Assembly: GCF_003112515.1 (NCBI RefSeq)
Contig: NZ_BEVZ01000010.1
Coordinates: forward strand, 90,519-154,518
DNA length: 64,000 nucleotides
From: Streptomyces fragilis
GTDB taxonomy: Bacteria; Actinomycetota; Actinomycetes; Streptomycetales; Streptomycetaceae
Direction: 5' to 3'
Shown here piece by piece: positions 45,346-54,132 of this stretch (the stretch's first letter is position 1; each line of letters starts with the position of its first letter). The translations under genes were made by a program, and so were the position numbers. The notes beneath the pieces were generated by a model. The model did not search any database and was not told where the DNA came from. It saw only the letters and a program-made list of their open reading frames with translations.

Positions 45346-46221
45346 GTGGGATCACTGCGCAATCCGGTCGGGCCGCTTCCCTCCTCCATCTACTGGCGAC
45401 GGAGGGCTGTCTTCCTTGTCGTGCTGCTCGCGCTGGCGGGACTGGCCGCATGGCTGTTCGCCGGTGGCGGGGGCAGGTCGGACGACTCGGCGGGCGGTCC
45501 CGACGGCAAGAACCCGGCACCCTCGATCACCCCGGGCCCTTCCGGGTCCGGTCCCGCGATCGACGACCCCCCGGGCGAGGGCGGGTCCGGCACGGGCGGT
45601 TCCTCCGACGGCGCGTCCTCCGGCGGGACCTCGGGCGCCGACGGGGGCGGCACGTCCGGTGCGGACGGCGGGGGTGACGGCGCGGACGGCGGCTCCGGTG
45701 ACGGCGGCGGGGAGACGGACGGCGCCCCGGGCTCCGGCGGCAGCGGGTCGGGAAGCTCCGGGAAGGGCTGGACCAGCTCGGTGAACCGGCTGCCCGGCGA
45801 CACCTCGCTCGCCGCGTGCGGGCGGAACGACGTGCGGATGTCGCTGCGGAGCGTGCAGAAGTCGTACGAGGACGACGAGAAGCCGGTGCTGCGGCTGACG
45901 GTCACCAACACGTCGGGCAGCGACTGCCGGATCGACCTGGGGCCGCGTGCCGCCGTCCTGAAGATCACCAAGGCGAACGCCGACGACGACGAGACGTACT
46001 GGTCCTCGGCGGACTGCCCGGACAGCGGGGCGCTGCTGTTCCGTGTGCCGAAGGGCGGGGCGATCACCTACGAGGTGGAGTGGGACCGCAAGCCGAGCGA
46101 CGCCGGCAAGTGCGAGGCGAAGCCGAAGGGGAGTGCGGGGGCGGGGACGTACCTGGTCGTCGCCAAGAGCGGGGCCACGTCCAGCCCCGTCCAGGCCACC
46201 TTCACCCTCAAGTCCGACTGA
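45346..46221 (+). CDS. Single-pass exported protein with Gly/Asp-rich linker
   Basis: A 291-residue protein of no confident family. A membrane helix (FLVVLLALAGLAAWLFAGG, about residues 24-42) is followed by a Gly/Ser/Asp-rich linker (45-145) and a C-terminal extracytoplasmic beta-rich domain (about 155-290: SLAACGRNDVRMSLRSVQKS, VLRLTVTNTSGSDCRIDLGP, TYLVVAKSGATSSPVQATFT) with four Cys. It resembles DUF4232-like domains. TACAGT (45333-45338) lies 7 bases before GTG 45346, with TTGAGT upstream, so the mRNA is probably leaderless. GTG 45316 is a less likely start. Confidence 0.72.
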   Translation: MGSLRNPVGPLPSSIYWRRRAVFLVVLLALAGLAAWLFAGGGGRSDDSAGGPDGKNPAPSITPGPSGSGPAIDDPPGEGGSGTGGSSDGASSGGTSGADGGGTSGADGGGDGADGGSGDGGGETDGAPGSGGSGSGSSGKGWTSSVNRLPGDTSLAACGRNDVRMSLRSVQKSYEDDEKPVLRLTVTNTSGSDCRIDLGPRAAVLKITKANADDDETYWSSADCPDSGALLFRVPKGGAITYEVEWDRKPSDAGKCEAKPKGSAGAGTYLVVAKSGATSSPVQATFTLKSD

Positions 46222-46242
46222 CCTGGCGGGAGCGGACCGGCG

Positions 46243-47457
46243 TCATCCGCCGACCAGCCGCTGGACGGTCCTGAGGGTCCGGCCCGCCCCGTCCTCGGTC
46301 CCCATGTGCGCCGCCGCTCTCGCGGCGGCCCGGCCGTACGCCGGCTGCCGCACCACTGACCCGAGTGCGTCGGCAAGCCGCTCGACGGTGAGGGACGGGA
46401 AGGGGATGGGGTCGGTGGCCGCGCCCAGGGCGGCGAGCCGGCCCGCCCAGAACGGCTGGTCGGCGGTCACCGGCACGGTGACCGCGGGCACCCCGGCGCG
46501 CAGCGCGGTGGCCGAGGTGCCGGCCCCGCCGTGGTGGACCACCGCGGCCAGCCGTGGGAACAGCAGGGCGTGCGGCACGTCCCCGATGGTGAGGACATCG
46601 TCCCCGTCGGCGGCGAGAGCGGCGCTGCCGGCCTGGAGGATCCCCCGCAGCCCGGCGCGGCGCAGGGCCCGCGCGGCGATCTCGCCCAGCCGCTCCCCGT
46701 GGCCGGACGCCATGCTCCCGAAGCCGATGAGGACCGGCCGGGGTCCAGCGCACAGGAACTCCTCGATCTCGGCGGGCAGCCGTTCGGCCGGATCGTGATG
46801 GGGCCACCAGTTGCCCACGACCTGGAGGCCGGAGCGCCAGTCGGACGGACGGGGCACCAAGGCGGTGCTGAAGCCGTGCAGGATCTGCCAGTTCGCCCGT
46901 TCCTGTCGCCGACGCGTCTCGGAAGGAGAGGCCGGGGGCAGCCCGAGGCGGTGCCGCAGCGTCGCGACCGCCGGTGCGTAGAGGCGGTCGGTCATCCGCA
47001 GCGCGAGGCCTCCCGCTGCCCGGTTGACGTGACGTCCCAGCGAGCGGGAGCCGGTGACGACGGGCGGGAAGTCGCCGGTCGGTGCGGTGGGCTGGAGGTA
47101 CACGCCGATGCTCGGGATGCGCGTGGCCTCGGTGAGGTGCCAGCCGAGCGGGGCCGTGGTGGTCGACAGCAGGAGCAGATCCGTGTCGTCGTCCACCGCG
47201 TCGGCGAAGCCCTGGCCCAGATCGGTGACGAACGCGGCAGCGGTCCGCATCAGGTCGCGTCTGCCGGTGCCGCCGCCGCGCCCCCGTGTGTCGGCGGGCA
47301 GACGGCGGAACGCCAGACCAGCCGCCTGCGCGAGGGGTGCGAAGGCCTCTGTGGCGGCGAGGGTGACGTCGTACCCGGCCCGGCGCAGCTCGGCGCCCAG
47401 GCCCGTGTAGGGCGCGATGTCACCGCGCGACCCGGCCGCGGCGATCAGGATCCTCAT
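46243..47457 (-). CDS. Glycosyltransferase, macrolide/MGT-type GT1 family
   Basis: A 404-residue GT-B fold enzyme. The N-terminal acceptor domain starts MRILIAAAGSRGDIAPYTGL, and the C-terminal donor domain contains FGSMASGHGERLGEIAARAL and the signature VVHHGGAGTSATALRAGVPA followed by PFWAGRLAALGAA (the HHGGAGT and D/Q motif of macrolide-type glycosyltransferases). Such enzymes glycosylate and inactivate macrolides or decorate secondary metabolites. The start codon overlaps the stop of the MerR gene (ATGA at 47454-47457), so the two are co-translated. The acceptor is unknown; induction through the ligand-sensing MerR points to self-protection or drug modification (inference). Confidence 0.88.
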   Translation of the reverse strand: MRILIAAAGSRGDIAPYTGLGAELRRAGYDVTLAATEAFAPLAQAAGLAFRRLPADTRGRGGGTGRRDLMRTAAAFVTDLGQGFADAVDDDTDLLLLSTTTAPLGWHLTEATRIPSIGVYLQPTAPTGDFPPVVTGSRSLGRHVNRAAGGLALRMTDRLYAPAVATLRHRLGLPPASPSETRRRQERANWQILHGFSTALVPRPSDWRSGLQVVGNWWPHHDPAERLPAEIEEFLCAGPRPVLIGFGSMASGHGERLGEIAARALRRAGLRGILQAGSAALAADGDDVLTIGDVPHALLFPRLAAVVHHGGAGTSATALRAGVPAVTVPVTADQPFWAGRLAALGAATDPIPFPSLTVERLADALGSVVRQPAYGRAAARAAAHMGTEDGAGRTLRTVQRLVGG

Positions 47458-48254
47458 CGGCCCTCCTCGCCCGCGGTAGCGGTGCCCGCGAGGCGGGCCG
47501 CGTTGGCGTGGACCGCTTTGCGCGCGTAGGCGGCCAGGCCCGGGCGTTGCTGCGACGGCGGTACGACCAGGGCGAAGGCGCGCGGGTCGGCGACGAAGTC
47601 GTCGGCGATGCGCCGGTGCATGTCGGGCGGGCAGGCGGTGAACCAGCGGGCGATGTGCAGGCGGTGCTCCTCGGCGAGGTCCATGGCCCGCTCGCCGTCG
47701 CTCGGACAGCCCTCGTCGAAGGCCGCGAGCAGCTCCGCGCGCCAGGCGGCGGCCTCCCCCATGAGCCGGCGCCAGTCCTCCTTGGTGTGGGCCGCCGCCC
47801 GTGCCATCGCCTCGCGCCGTCCCTCCGACCGCGCCCACCTCAGCTCTGCCTCGGTGGCGTAACTCAGGTCGAAGGCGACCTCGCCGAAGACCTCGAAGCG
47901 CTCCTCGGGAGTCAGCGACACCCCGGTCGCCTGGACCTCCATCGCCCGTTCCGCCACCTCGGCCAGCCGCTGCAGCCTGGCGATCTCCTCACCCAGCTGC
48001 CGCTGCCGCTCCCGGAGCCGCTCCAGGGCGTTCGCCTGCGGATCCTCGAGGATCGTGGCGATCTCGTCGAGGGGGAAGCCGAGCTCCCGGTAGAAGAGGA
48101 TCTGCTGGAGCCGGACCAGGTCCCCCTCGCCGTACAGGCGGTACCCGGCGTGGCTGCGTTCCCCCGGCGACAGCAGTCCGGCCTTGTCGTAGTGGTGCAG
48201 GGTCCGCACCGTCACCCCCGCGAACGCCGCGACCTGCCCCACGGAGTAACTCAT
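47454..48254 (-). CDS. MerR-family regulator with TipAS-like ligand-binding domain
   Basis: A 266-residue activator. The N-terminal MerR HTH is SYSVGQVAAFAGVTVRTLHH followed by YDKAGLLSPGERSHAGYRLY, with the dimerising coiled coil at 75-110. The C-terminal half (about 150-255) matches the TipAS antibiotic-recognition fold (HTKEDWRRLMGEAAAWRAEL, AEEHRLHIARWFTACPPDMH). TipAL-type proteins bind peptide antibiotics and open a 19-bp spacer promoter. ATG 48254 is the first in-frame Met of the HTH. Its own upstream promoter has just that spacer. Downstream coupling to a glycosyltransferase gives a compact sensor-plus-effector operon. Confidence 0.88.
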   Translation of the reverse strand: MSYSVGQVAAFAGVTVRTLHHYDKAGLLSPGERSHAGYRLYGEGDLVRLQQILFYRELGFPLDEIATILEDPQANALERLRERQRQLGEEIARLQRLAEVAERAMEVQATGVSLTPEERFEVFGEVAFDLSYATEAELRWARSEGRREAMARAAAHTKEDWRRLMGEAAAWRAELLAAFDEGCPSDGERAMDLAEEHRLHIARWFTACPPDMHRRIADDFVADPRAFALVVPPSQQRPGLAAYARKAVHANAARLAGTATAGEEGR

Positions 48255-48290
48255 CCACCCGCCCCTTCGTCCGCCCTTGCGCCGGCACAC

Positions 48291-48321
48291 AGCCTCGGGC
48301 CTGACGTAGGGAGAGGGTCAA
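48291..48321 (-). promoter_or_regulatory. MerR-type promoter with 19-base spacer
   Basis: On the minus strand, TTGACC (48316-48321) and GAGGCT (48291-48296) are separated by 19 bases. The spacer holds GTAGGGAGA-like imperfect symmetry. A long spacer is the hallmark of MerR-activated promoters. Transcription would start near 48284, 30 bases before the regulator gene. Confidence 0.65.
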
Positions 48322-48411
48322 CCCGCGCTCGGGGCGGCCGACGGGCAGCCCGTGCCACGGCGACCGCGCCCCGGGGGAGGGCGGTGCAGGCCCCGCCCCG
48401 GGGAAGGGCGG

Positions 48412-49536
48412 TCAGACGTAGCGTTCGAGGATGGAGGACTCGGCGAGGCGGGAGAGGCCCTCGCGGACGCTGCGGGCCCGCGCCTCACCCACCCCGTCCA
48501 CCGCCTGCAGGTCGTCGACGCTCGCCGCGAGGAGCTTCTGCAGCCCCCCGAAGTGCTCGACCAGCCGGTCGATGATCGCCCCCGGCAGCCGGGGGACCTT
48601 CGCCAGCAGCCGGAAGCCGCGCGGCGAGACCGCGGAGTCCAGCGCCTCCGGCGACCCCGTGTACCCCAGGGCCCGCGCCACCGTCGCGATGTCCAGCAGC
48701 TCCGTGTGCCCGAGCGCGTCCAGCTCGGACAGCGCCTCGTCCACCGTGCGGGACCGCTTCGGCGTCGGCTCGGGCACGTAGTCCCGGACGATCAGTTCCC
48801 GCTCCGGTTCGACGCCGGCGATCAGCTCGTCCAGCTGCAGCGCCAGCAGGCGCCCGTCGGTGCCCAGCTCCACCACGTACTCGGCGATCTCGGTGGCGAT
48901 CCGGCGCACCATCTCCAGCCGCTGCGCGACCGCGGAGACGTCCCGCACCGTCACCAGGTCCTCGATCTCCAGCGCGGAAAGCGTCCCGGCGACCTCGTCC
49001 AGGCGGAGCTTGTACCGCTCCAGCGTGGCCAGCGCCTGGTTGGCGCGGGAGAGGATGGCGGCCGAGTCCTCCAGGACCCGCCGCTGTCCGTCGACGTACA
49101 GCGCGATCAGCCGCATCGACTGGGACACCGAGACCACGGGGAAGCCGACCTGCTTGCTGACCCGGTCCGCCGTGCGGTGCCGGGTGCCGGTCTCCTCCGT
49201 GGGGATGGTCGGGTCGGGCACCAGCTGCACGCCCGCCCGCAGGATCTTCGAGAAATCCGTCGACAGCACGATGCCGCCGTCGAGCTTGCACAGCTCACGC
49301 AGCCGCGTCGCGCTGAACTCGACGTCCAGGACGAAACCGCCGGTGCACATCGTCTCGACGGTCTTGTCGAAGCCGAGCACGATCAGGCCGCCGGTGTTGC
49401 CCCGCAGCACCCGTTCGAGGCCGTCACGCAGCGCGGTGCCGGGCGCGACCGCGCTCAGCGAGGCGCGCATCAGCCCGTCGGCGCCGGAGCTCCCACCGGA
49501 CTTTCCGGGAGCTGAGGCCCGGTCGTTGGCTGCCAC
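48412..49536 (-). CDS. disA: DNA integrity scanning diadenylate cyclase
   Basis: A 374-residue c-di-AMP synthase. The DAC domain carries DGG at 86-88 (LDGGIVLSTDF) where most DisA proteins read DGA, and the RHR motif at 119-121 (TGTRHRTADR). A helical linker and C-terminal helix-hairpin-helix (LQAVDGVGEARARSVREG) bind branched DNA. GTG 49536 is fixed by GGAGGAG four bases upstream. radA lies upstream, 81 bases away, the usual radA-disA order that links c-di-AMP to DNA repair. Confidence 0.95.
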   Translation of the reverse strand: MAANDRASAPGKSGGSSGADGLMRASLSAVAPGTALRDGLERVLRGNTGGLIVLGFDKTVETMCTGGFVLDVEFSATRLRELCKLDGGIVLSTDFSKILRAGVQLVPDPTIPTEETGTRHRTADRVSKQVGFPVVSVSQSMRLIALYVDGQRRVLEDSAAILSRANQALATLERYKLRLDEVAGTLSALEIEDLVTVRDVSAVAQRLEMVRRIATEIAEYVVELGTDGRLLALQLDELIAGVEPERELIVRDYVPEPTPKRSRTVDEALSELDALGHTELLDIATVARALGYTGSPEALDSAVSPRGFRLLAKVPRLPGAIIDRLVEHFGGLQKLLAASVDDLQAVDGVGEARARSVREGLSRLAESSILERYV

Positions 49537-49617
49537 TGCTCTCCTCCGGTCGCAGACTTCTTCAGGCGCTCCCGCGACGCACACACTTCGCACGGACGGG
49601 CGAGACCGGGGCAAAGT

Positions 49618-51030
49618 CTACCGGCGGTCCTCACCCTCCTGCCGGGGCTCTCGCCGACGCGAGCGCGGCAGAGCCCTCAGCGCGTCCGACATGTCGGCCA
49701 CTTCGAGCACCTTCATTCCCTGAGGAACCTTCCCCGGATCGGCCGGGACCAGCGCATGGGTGAATCCGAGGCGGTGCGCTTCGGCCAGACGCCGCTGCAC
49801 GCCGGTGACCCTCCTCACCTCTCCGGCCAGGCCCACCTCGCCGATCGCCACGAGGTTCTTGGGCAACGGGGTGTCGCTGGCCGCGGAGGCCAGCGCGAGG
49901 GCGATCGCCAGGTCCGCGGCGGGCTCGGAGAGCCGCACCCCGCCCACGGTCGCCGAATAGATGTCCTGCTTGCCCAGCGCCTTGATCCGGCCGCGCTGCT
50001 CCAGCACGGCCAGCATCATCGAGACCCGGGAGGTCTCCAGGCCCGAGGTGGTGCGCCGCGGTGTGGGGATCTGGGTGTCCACGGTCAGTGCCTGCACCTC
50101 GGCGACCAGGGGACGGCGGCCCTCCAGCGTGACCGTCAGGCAGGTGCCGGGGACGGGCTCGTCCCGACGGGTGAGGAAGAGACCGGAGGGGTCGGCCAGG
50201 CCGGTGATGCCCTCGTCGTGCAGCTCGAAGCAGCCCACCTCGTCGGTCGTCCCGTACCGGTTCTTCACGCCGCGCACCAGCCGGAGCCGGGCGTGCCGGT
50301 CGCCCTCGAAGTTGAGGACCACGTCCACCAGGTGCTCCAGCAGACGCGGGCCGGCGATGTTGCCGTCCTTGGTGACGTGACCGACCAGCAGGGTGGACAT
50401 GCCGCGCTCCTTGGACGCGCGGATCAGCGCGCCCGCGACCTCGCGGACCTGGGCCATGCCGCCGGGCGCGCCGTCGATCTCCGGGGAGGCGACGGTCTGC
50501 ACCGAGTCGAGGATCAGCAGCGACGGCTGGACCGCCTCGATGTGGCCGAGCACCGTGGACAGGTCCGTCTCGGCGGCGAGGTAGAGGTCGTCGTGGATGG
50601 CGTGGATGCGGTCGGCGCGCAGCCGGACCTGGCTGGCGGACTCCTCACCCGTCACGTAGAGGGTGCGGTGCTCGGAGCTCGCCGACTTGGCCGCGACGTC
50701 CAGCAGCAGCGTGGACTTGCCGACGCCCGGCTCGCCCGCCACCAGCACCACGGCACCGGGGACCAGGCCGCCGCCGAGCACCCGGTCCAGCTCGGGCACG
50801 CCGGTGGTGCGGGCCGTGGCCTGCTTGCCGTCCACCTGGCCGATGGGGACGGCGGAGGTGGTGACCCGGCCGGGGGCGGTGGTGCGGACCGCGGGGGCGC
50901 TGCCGTACTCCTCGACCGTCCCCCAGGCGTGGCATTCGGGGCAGCGGCCCAGCCATTTGGCCGTCTGCCAGCCGCATTCGGTGCAGCGGTAGGAGGGACG
51001 GTCCTTGGTCGACTTGGTACGGGCAGCCAT
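49618..51030 (-). CDS. radA: DNA repair protein RadA
   Basis: A 470-residue RecA-like ATPase acting in homologous recombination and branch migration. It has the four-Cys zinc finger (YRCTECGW and RCPECHAWG), Walker A AGEPGVGKSTLLLDVAAK, the KNRYG motif (VKNRYGTTDEVG) and the C-terminal Lon-protease-like domain (DIYSATVGGVRLSEPAADLA). ATG 51030 lies 7 bases after TACGGT on the minus strand (51038-51043) and has no Shine-Dalgarno sequence, so the transcript is probably leaderless; a start at 51063 is unlikely. Confidence 0.95.
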   Translation of the reverse strand: MAARTKSTKDRPSYRCTECGWQTAKWLGRCPECHAWGTVEEYGSAPAVRTTAPGRVTTSAVPIGQVDGKQATARTTGVPELDRVLGGGLVPGAVVLVAGEPGVGKSTLLLDVAAKSASSEHRTLYVTGEESASQVRLRADRIHAIHDDLYLAAETDLSTVLGHIEAVQPSLLILDSVQTVASPEIDGAPGGMAQVREVAGALIRASKERGMSTLLVGHVTKDGNIAGPRLLEHLVDVVLNFEGDRHARLRLVRGVKNRYGTTDEVGCFELHDEGITGLADPSGLFLTRRDEPVPGTCLTVTLEGRRPLVAEVQALTVDTQIPTPRRTTSGLETSRVSMMLAVLEQRGRIKALGKQDIYSATVGGVRLSEPAADLAIALALASAASDTPLPKNLVAIGEVGLAGEVRRVTGVQRRLAEAHRLGFTHALVPADPGKVPQGMKVLEVADMSDALRALPRSRRREPRQEGEDRR

Positions 51031-51217
51031 GCCGCACACCGTAACCGGCGGCACCGACAACACCGTGCGGCCGTGTTCACGAACGGGCAGGAACGGTCGG
51101 GCAGGGTGCGAAGAAACGTAAACGCACGTCCCCTTATGAGGGATCGTTTCACCCGAATGGATTAAAAGTGCTCAAGGTCGCAGGAACGGTCGTCCGTGGG
51201 CCCCTACGGTCGCACGG

Positions 51218-53062
51218 GTGATGAGCAGCAGGCCGGAGACCCCCACCCGCATCACCGGCGCGCACCCGGCGCACGGCGAGGAGCGCGACCGGGCCGTGCC
51301 CTCCGCGGCGGACGGCGGGGCGGGCGCCGGGACGGACGGCGGGGTGGACGCAGGGGTGGACGCTCCGCGTCTCCCCGCGCGCCGGGCGGACGCCTCCTTC
51401 CCGCAGGTGTGCGAGCCGCACCTGGACGGGCTGTACACGTACAGCCTGTCGGTGCTCTGCGACCAGGACGCGGCGGTCTTGGCCGTCGGCGCCGTCCTCG
51501 CCGTCGCCGAGCGGCGCGGCGGCCGGGCGCCCGAGGGGGACCGGCGGGCCTGGCTCTACGCGCTGGCCCGCTGGGCCTGTCTGCGGGAGCTGACCGAGAA
51601 GCGACGGCACGGGCACCGCGGCGCCCGCCGGGGTGCGGCGCCCGTCGCCGGAACGCCGGCGGGCGAGCCGTCGCCCGAGGAGCGCGAGCGGCGCCGCGCC
51701 GAACTGGCCCGGCTGGCCTGGCCCGAGGCGGCCGGCGCCTCCGCGGAGCAGCGCGAGGCGCTGGAGCTGTCGGTGCGGCACGGGCTGACCGCCGAGGAGG
51801 TGGCCACGGTGCTGGGCCTCGCCCCGGCGGCCGCGCAGGACCTGCTCGCCTCGGCCGCCTGTGAGGTGGAGCGCACCCGCGCCGCGGTGGGCGCCGCGGA
51901 GTCCGGCCGGTGCCCGGGCGTCGTCCGGCTGACCGGGCAGGACGAGGGCTGGGTGCTGAGCGAGGCGCTGCGCACGGAACTGGTCCGTCACGTCGACGAC
52001 TGTCCGCGGTGCCGCCGGGCCGCCGAGCGGGCGGTGCCGGGGCGCTGGCCGGGGACCTCGGTCACCCCCGAGCGGCTGCCGGTGCTCCGGGCGCCGAGGG
52101 ACGCCCTCTACGCGGCGGCGCGGGCCGCCGGGGGACGGCGCGGGGCGGGCGGCGGCCCTCGGTTCGACCGGCGAGGGTTCCCGCTCGCTCCTCCCGACCG
52201 CGAGGCGCGCCGGCACCGGATGCGGGCGCGGGCGGTGACCACGACGGTGGTCGCCACGGTGGTGGCGGCGCCCGTTCTCGCGATGTGGGCAGCCGGCAGG
52301 GGGTCCCCGGCAGGGGTGGAGGAAGGTTTCGGCAGCCCCGACGGCCGGACGGCCACGGCGGCGGACTCCGGCCCCGGGGGCGCCGGCGCGGCGGACGACC
52401 GCGGCTACGCGAACACCGCCAACGCGGTGCCGGGCAGCGGGGCGGCCACGCCGGAGGAGGGCCCGGACGTCTCGGTCGAGGTGATCGGCTCCCCGGCGCC
52501 GGGCCGGCCGGGCGGCGGCGCGGGTGCGGGGGCCGCGGCGGGCGGGCTGCGGGTCTCCGTGGTCGGCGCGGGCGACGTCACGTACGTCACGCTCACGGCG
52601 CCGGAGCGGGGCGGGCGGGGGGCCGCCTCGGTGCGGTGGCGGGTGTCCACGGGGGTGCCGTGGCTGTACCTGAGCCGTTCCTCGGGCGTGCTGCGGGCGG
52701 GGGAGTCGGTGACGGTCCGGGTCCACGTGGACGCGCTGCGGGAGCCGGCCGGGGCGTGGCGGGCCGTGGTGGGGGTCGAGCCGGGGGACGCGGTGGTCGT
52801 GATCCGGGGGGCGGGGGCGATGTCGCCGGGGCCGGGGCCTGTTCCGGAGGAGCCGGGGCCCGGGCGTCCGCCGGAGGAGCCGCCGCCGTCCTCGCCGGGG
52901 CCGACGTCGCCGCCACCTCCCGTCGACCCGGACCCGACGCCCTCTTCCCCCGACCCCTCCGCACCATCGCCGTCCCCTTCCGGCCCACCCCCGGAGGACA
53001 CCCCGACCCCGCCTTCCTCCCCACCAGCCCCGTCCGACCAGGCCCCGACGGCCCCCGGCTGA
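51218..53062 (+). CDS. Sigma-like/anti-sigma-like membrane protein with extracellular BACON domain
   Basis: A 614-residue fusion. Residues about 65-215 look like degenerate ECF sigma regions 2 and 4 (YTYSLSVLCDQDAAVLAVGA; LELSVRHGLTAEEVATVLGL). Residues about 248-270 contain an anti-sigma zinc-binding-like segment (LVRHVDDCPRCRRAAERAV). A membrane helix follows at about 345-362 (AVTTTVVATVVAAPVLAMW), then an extracytoplasmic Gly-rich linker, a BACON-type beta domain (WRVSTGVPWLYLSRSSGVLR, about 474-530) and a Pro-rich wall-spanning tail. GTG 51218 lies 7 bases after TACGGT (51205-51210), so it is preferred to ATG 51221. The layout suggests a one-protein envelope sensor (inference). Confidence 0.78.
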   Translation: MMSSRPETPTRITGAHPAHGEERDRAVPSAADGGAGAGTDGGVDAGVDAPRLPARRADASFPQVCEPHLDGLYTYSLSVLCDQDAAVLAVGAVLAVAERRGGRAPEGDRRAWLYALARWACLRELTEKRRHGHRGARRGAAPVAGTPAGEPSPEERERRRAELARLAWPEAAGASAEQREALELSVRHGLTAEEVATVLGLAPAAAQDLLASAACEVERTRAAVGAAESGRCPGVVRLTGQDEGWVLSEALRTELVRHVDDCPRCRRAAERAVPGRWPGTSVTPERLPVLRAPRDALYAAARAAGGRRGAGGGPRFDRRGFPLAPPDREARRHRMRARAVTTTVVATVVAAPVLAMWAAGRGSPAGVEEGFGSPDGRTATAADSGPGGAGAADDRGYANTANAVPGSGAATPEEGPDVSVEVIGSPAPGRPGGGAGAGAAAGGLRVSVVGAGDVTYVTLTAPERGGRGAASVRWRVSTGVPWLYLSRSSGVLRAGESVTVRVHVDALREPAGAWRAVVGVEPGDAVVVIRGAGAMSPGPGPVPEEPGPGRPPEEPPPSSPGPTSPPPPVDPDPTPSSPDPSAPSPSPSGPPPEDTPTPPSSPPAPSDQAPTAPG

Positions 53063-53163
53063 CCGAACGGCGTCGGCGGGTGTAGCAGGCCGTCGAACCG
53101 CCGGGTCCGCCGGTCGGCCGGGTCCGTCGGGTGGGGTCGGACCGTCGGGTCCGTCAGGCGGGG

Positions 53164-54003
53164 TCAGACCGTCGGGTCCGCCGGGTGGGGGGCGAAGAGC
53201 GGGGCGGCGAGGCGGGCCTCGCAGAGTTCGACCAGGCGGTCGTACCCCGCCTTGCCCATCAGCTCCGTGAGCTCCGCCCGGTAGGAGACGTACACCGGCT
53301 CCCCCGCCCCGTGCGCCGACGTCGCCGACGTGCACCACCAGTGCAGGTCGTGCCCGCCCGGCCCCCAGCCCCGCCGGTCGTACTCACCGATGGAGACCTG
53401 CAGCACCCGCGTGTCGTCGGGCCGGTCGATCCACTCGAAGGTCCGCCGCACCGGCAGCTGCCAGCACACGTCCGGCTTGGTCTCCAGCGGCTCGCGCCCC
53501 TCGCGCAGGGCCAGGATGTGCAGCGAGCAGCCCGCGCCGCCCTCGAAGCCGGGGCGGTTCTGGAAGATGCAGGAGCCCTCGAAGGGCCGGGTCTGCCGGG
53601 AGCCCTCGTCGTCCTCGGAGACCCAGCCGCCGAGGACGCCCTCCGCGTGGTGCTGCCAGATGTCCGGGGTGAGCCGCTCGACGAATCCGGCCACCCGCTG
53701 CTCGTCCTCCTCGTCGGAGAAGTGCGCCCCCAGCGAGCAGCAGCCGTCCGCGGCGCGGCCCGCCTGGATGCCGTGGCAGCCGCTGCCGAAGACGCAGTTC
53801 CAGCGCGAGGTCAGCCACGTCAGGTCGCAGCGGAAGACCTGCTCGTCGTCCGCCGGGTCGGGGAACTCCACCCACGCGCGCGGGAAGTCGAGCCCCTTCT
53901 CGTCGTCCTCGGCGACGGGCACCTCGATCAGCGGCAGGGCCGTCCGCTTCGAGGCCTTGGCCGTGGCCGCCTTGTGGTCCTTCGCCTTCTTCGTCTTGGG
54001 CAC
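53164..54003 (-). CDS. Cys-rich cytoplasmic protein of unknown function
   Basis: A 279-residue protein. The basic N-terminus (PKTKKAKDHKAATAKASK) precedes a compact domain with a Cys cluster (FRCDLTWLTSRWNCVFGSGC then ADGCCSLGAHFSDEED) and more Cys/His downstream (GSCIFQNRPGFEGGAGCSLH, PDVCWQLPVRR, HWWCTSATSAHGAG). The spacing recalls YkgJ/DUF3109-type metal-binding proteins, but I am not sure of the family. It is divergent from the Ppx/GppA gene. GTG 54003 gives the natural N-terminus; a start at 54030 would add 9 residues. No signal peptide. Confidence 0.72.
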   Translation of the reverse strand: MPKTKKAKDHKAATAKASKRTALPLIEVPVAEDDEKGLDFPRAWVEFPDPADDEQVFRCDLTWLTSRWNCVFGSGCHGIQAGRAADGCCSLGAHFSDEEDEQRVAGFVERLTPDIWQHHAEGVLGGWVSEDDEGSRQTRPFEGSCIFQNRPGFEGGAGCSLHILALREGREPLETKPDVCWQLPVRRTFEWIDRPDDTRVLQVSIGEYDRRGWGPGGHDLHWWCTSATSAHGAGEPVYVSYRAELTELMGKAGYDRLVELCEARLAAPLFAPHPADPTV

Positions 54004-54132
54004 GCGTTCAAGAGTAAGTGGAGCCGTCACGACCGCACTGGCCCCGCGCTGCGCGAAACGTCGGGTTCCTCACAGTCGCCTCCTCCACAGTTCGGACGAT
54101 TGCCGGACCGGCGGCCGGTTACGTTTCCCGGT

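Noticed and set aside
51088..51192. Two CAGGAACGGTCG copies (51088, 51181) as ECF sigma promoter elements for the sigma/BACON gene
   Set aside because: GGAAC is followed by no convincing -10 at the expected spacing in either copy; the TACGGT leaderless signal is stronger.
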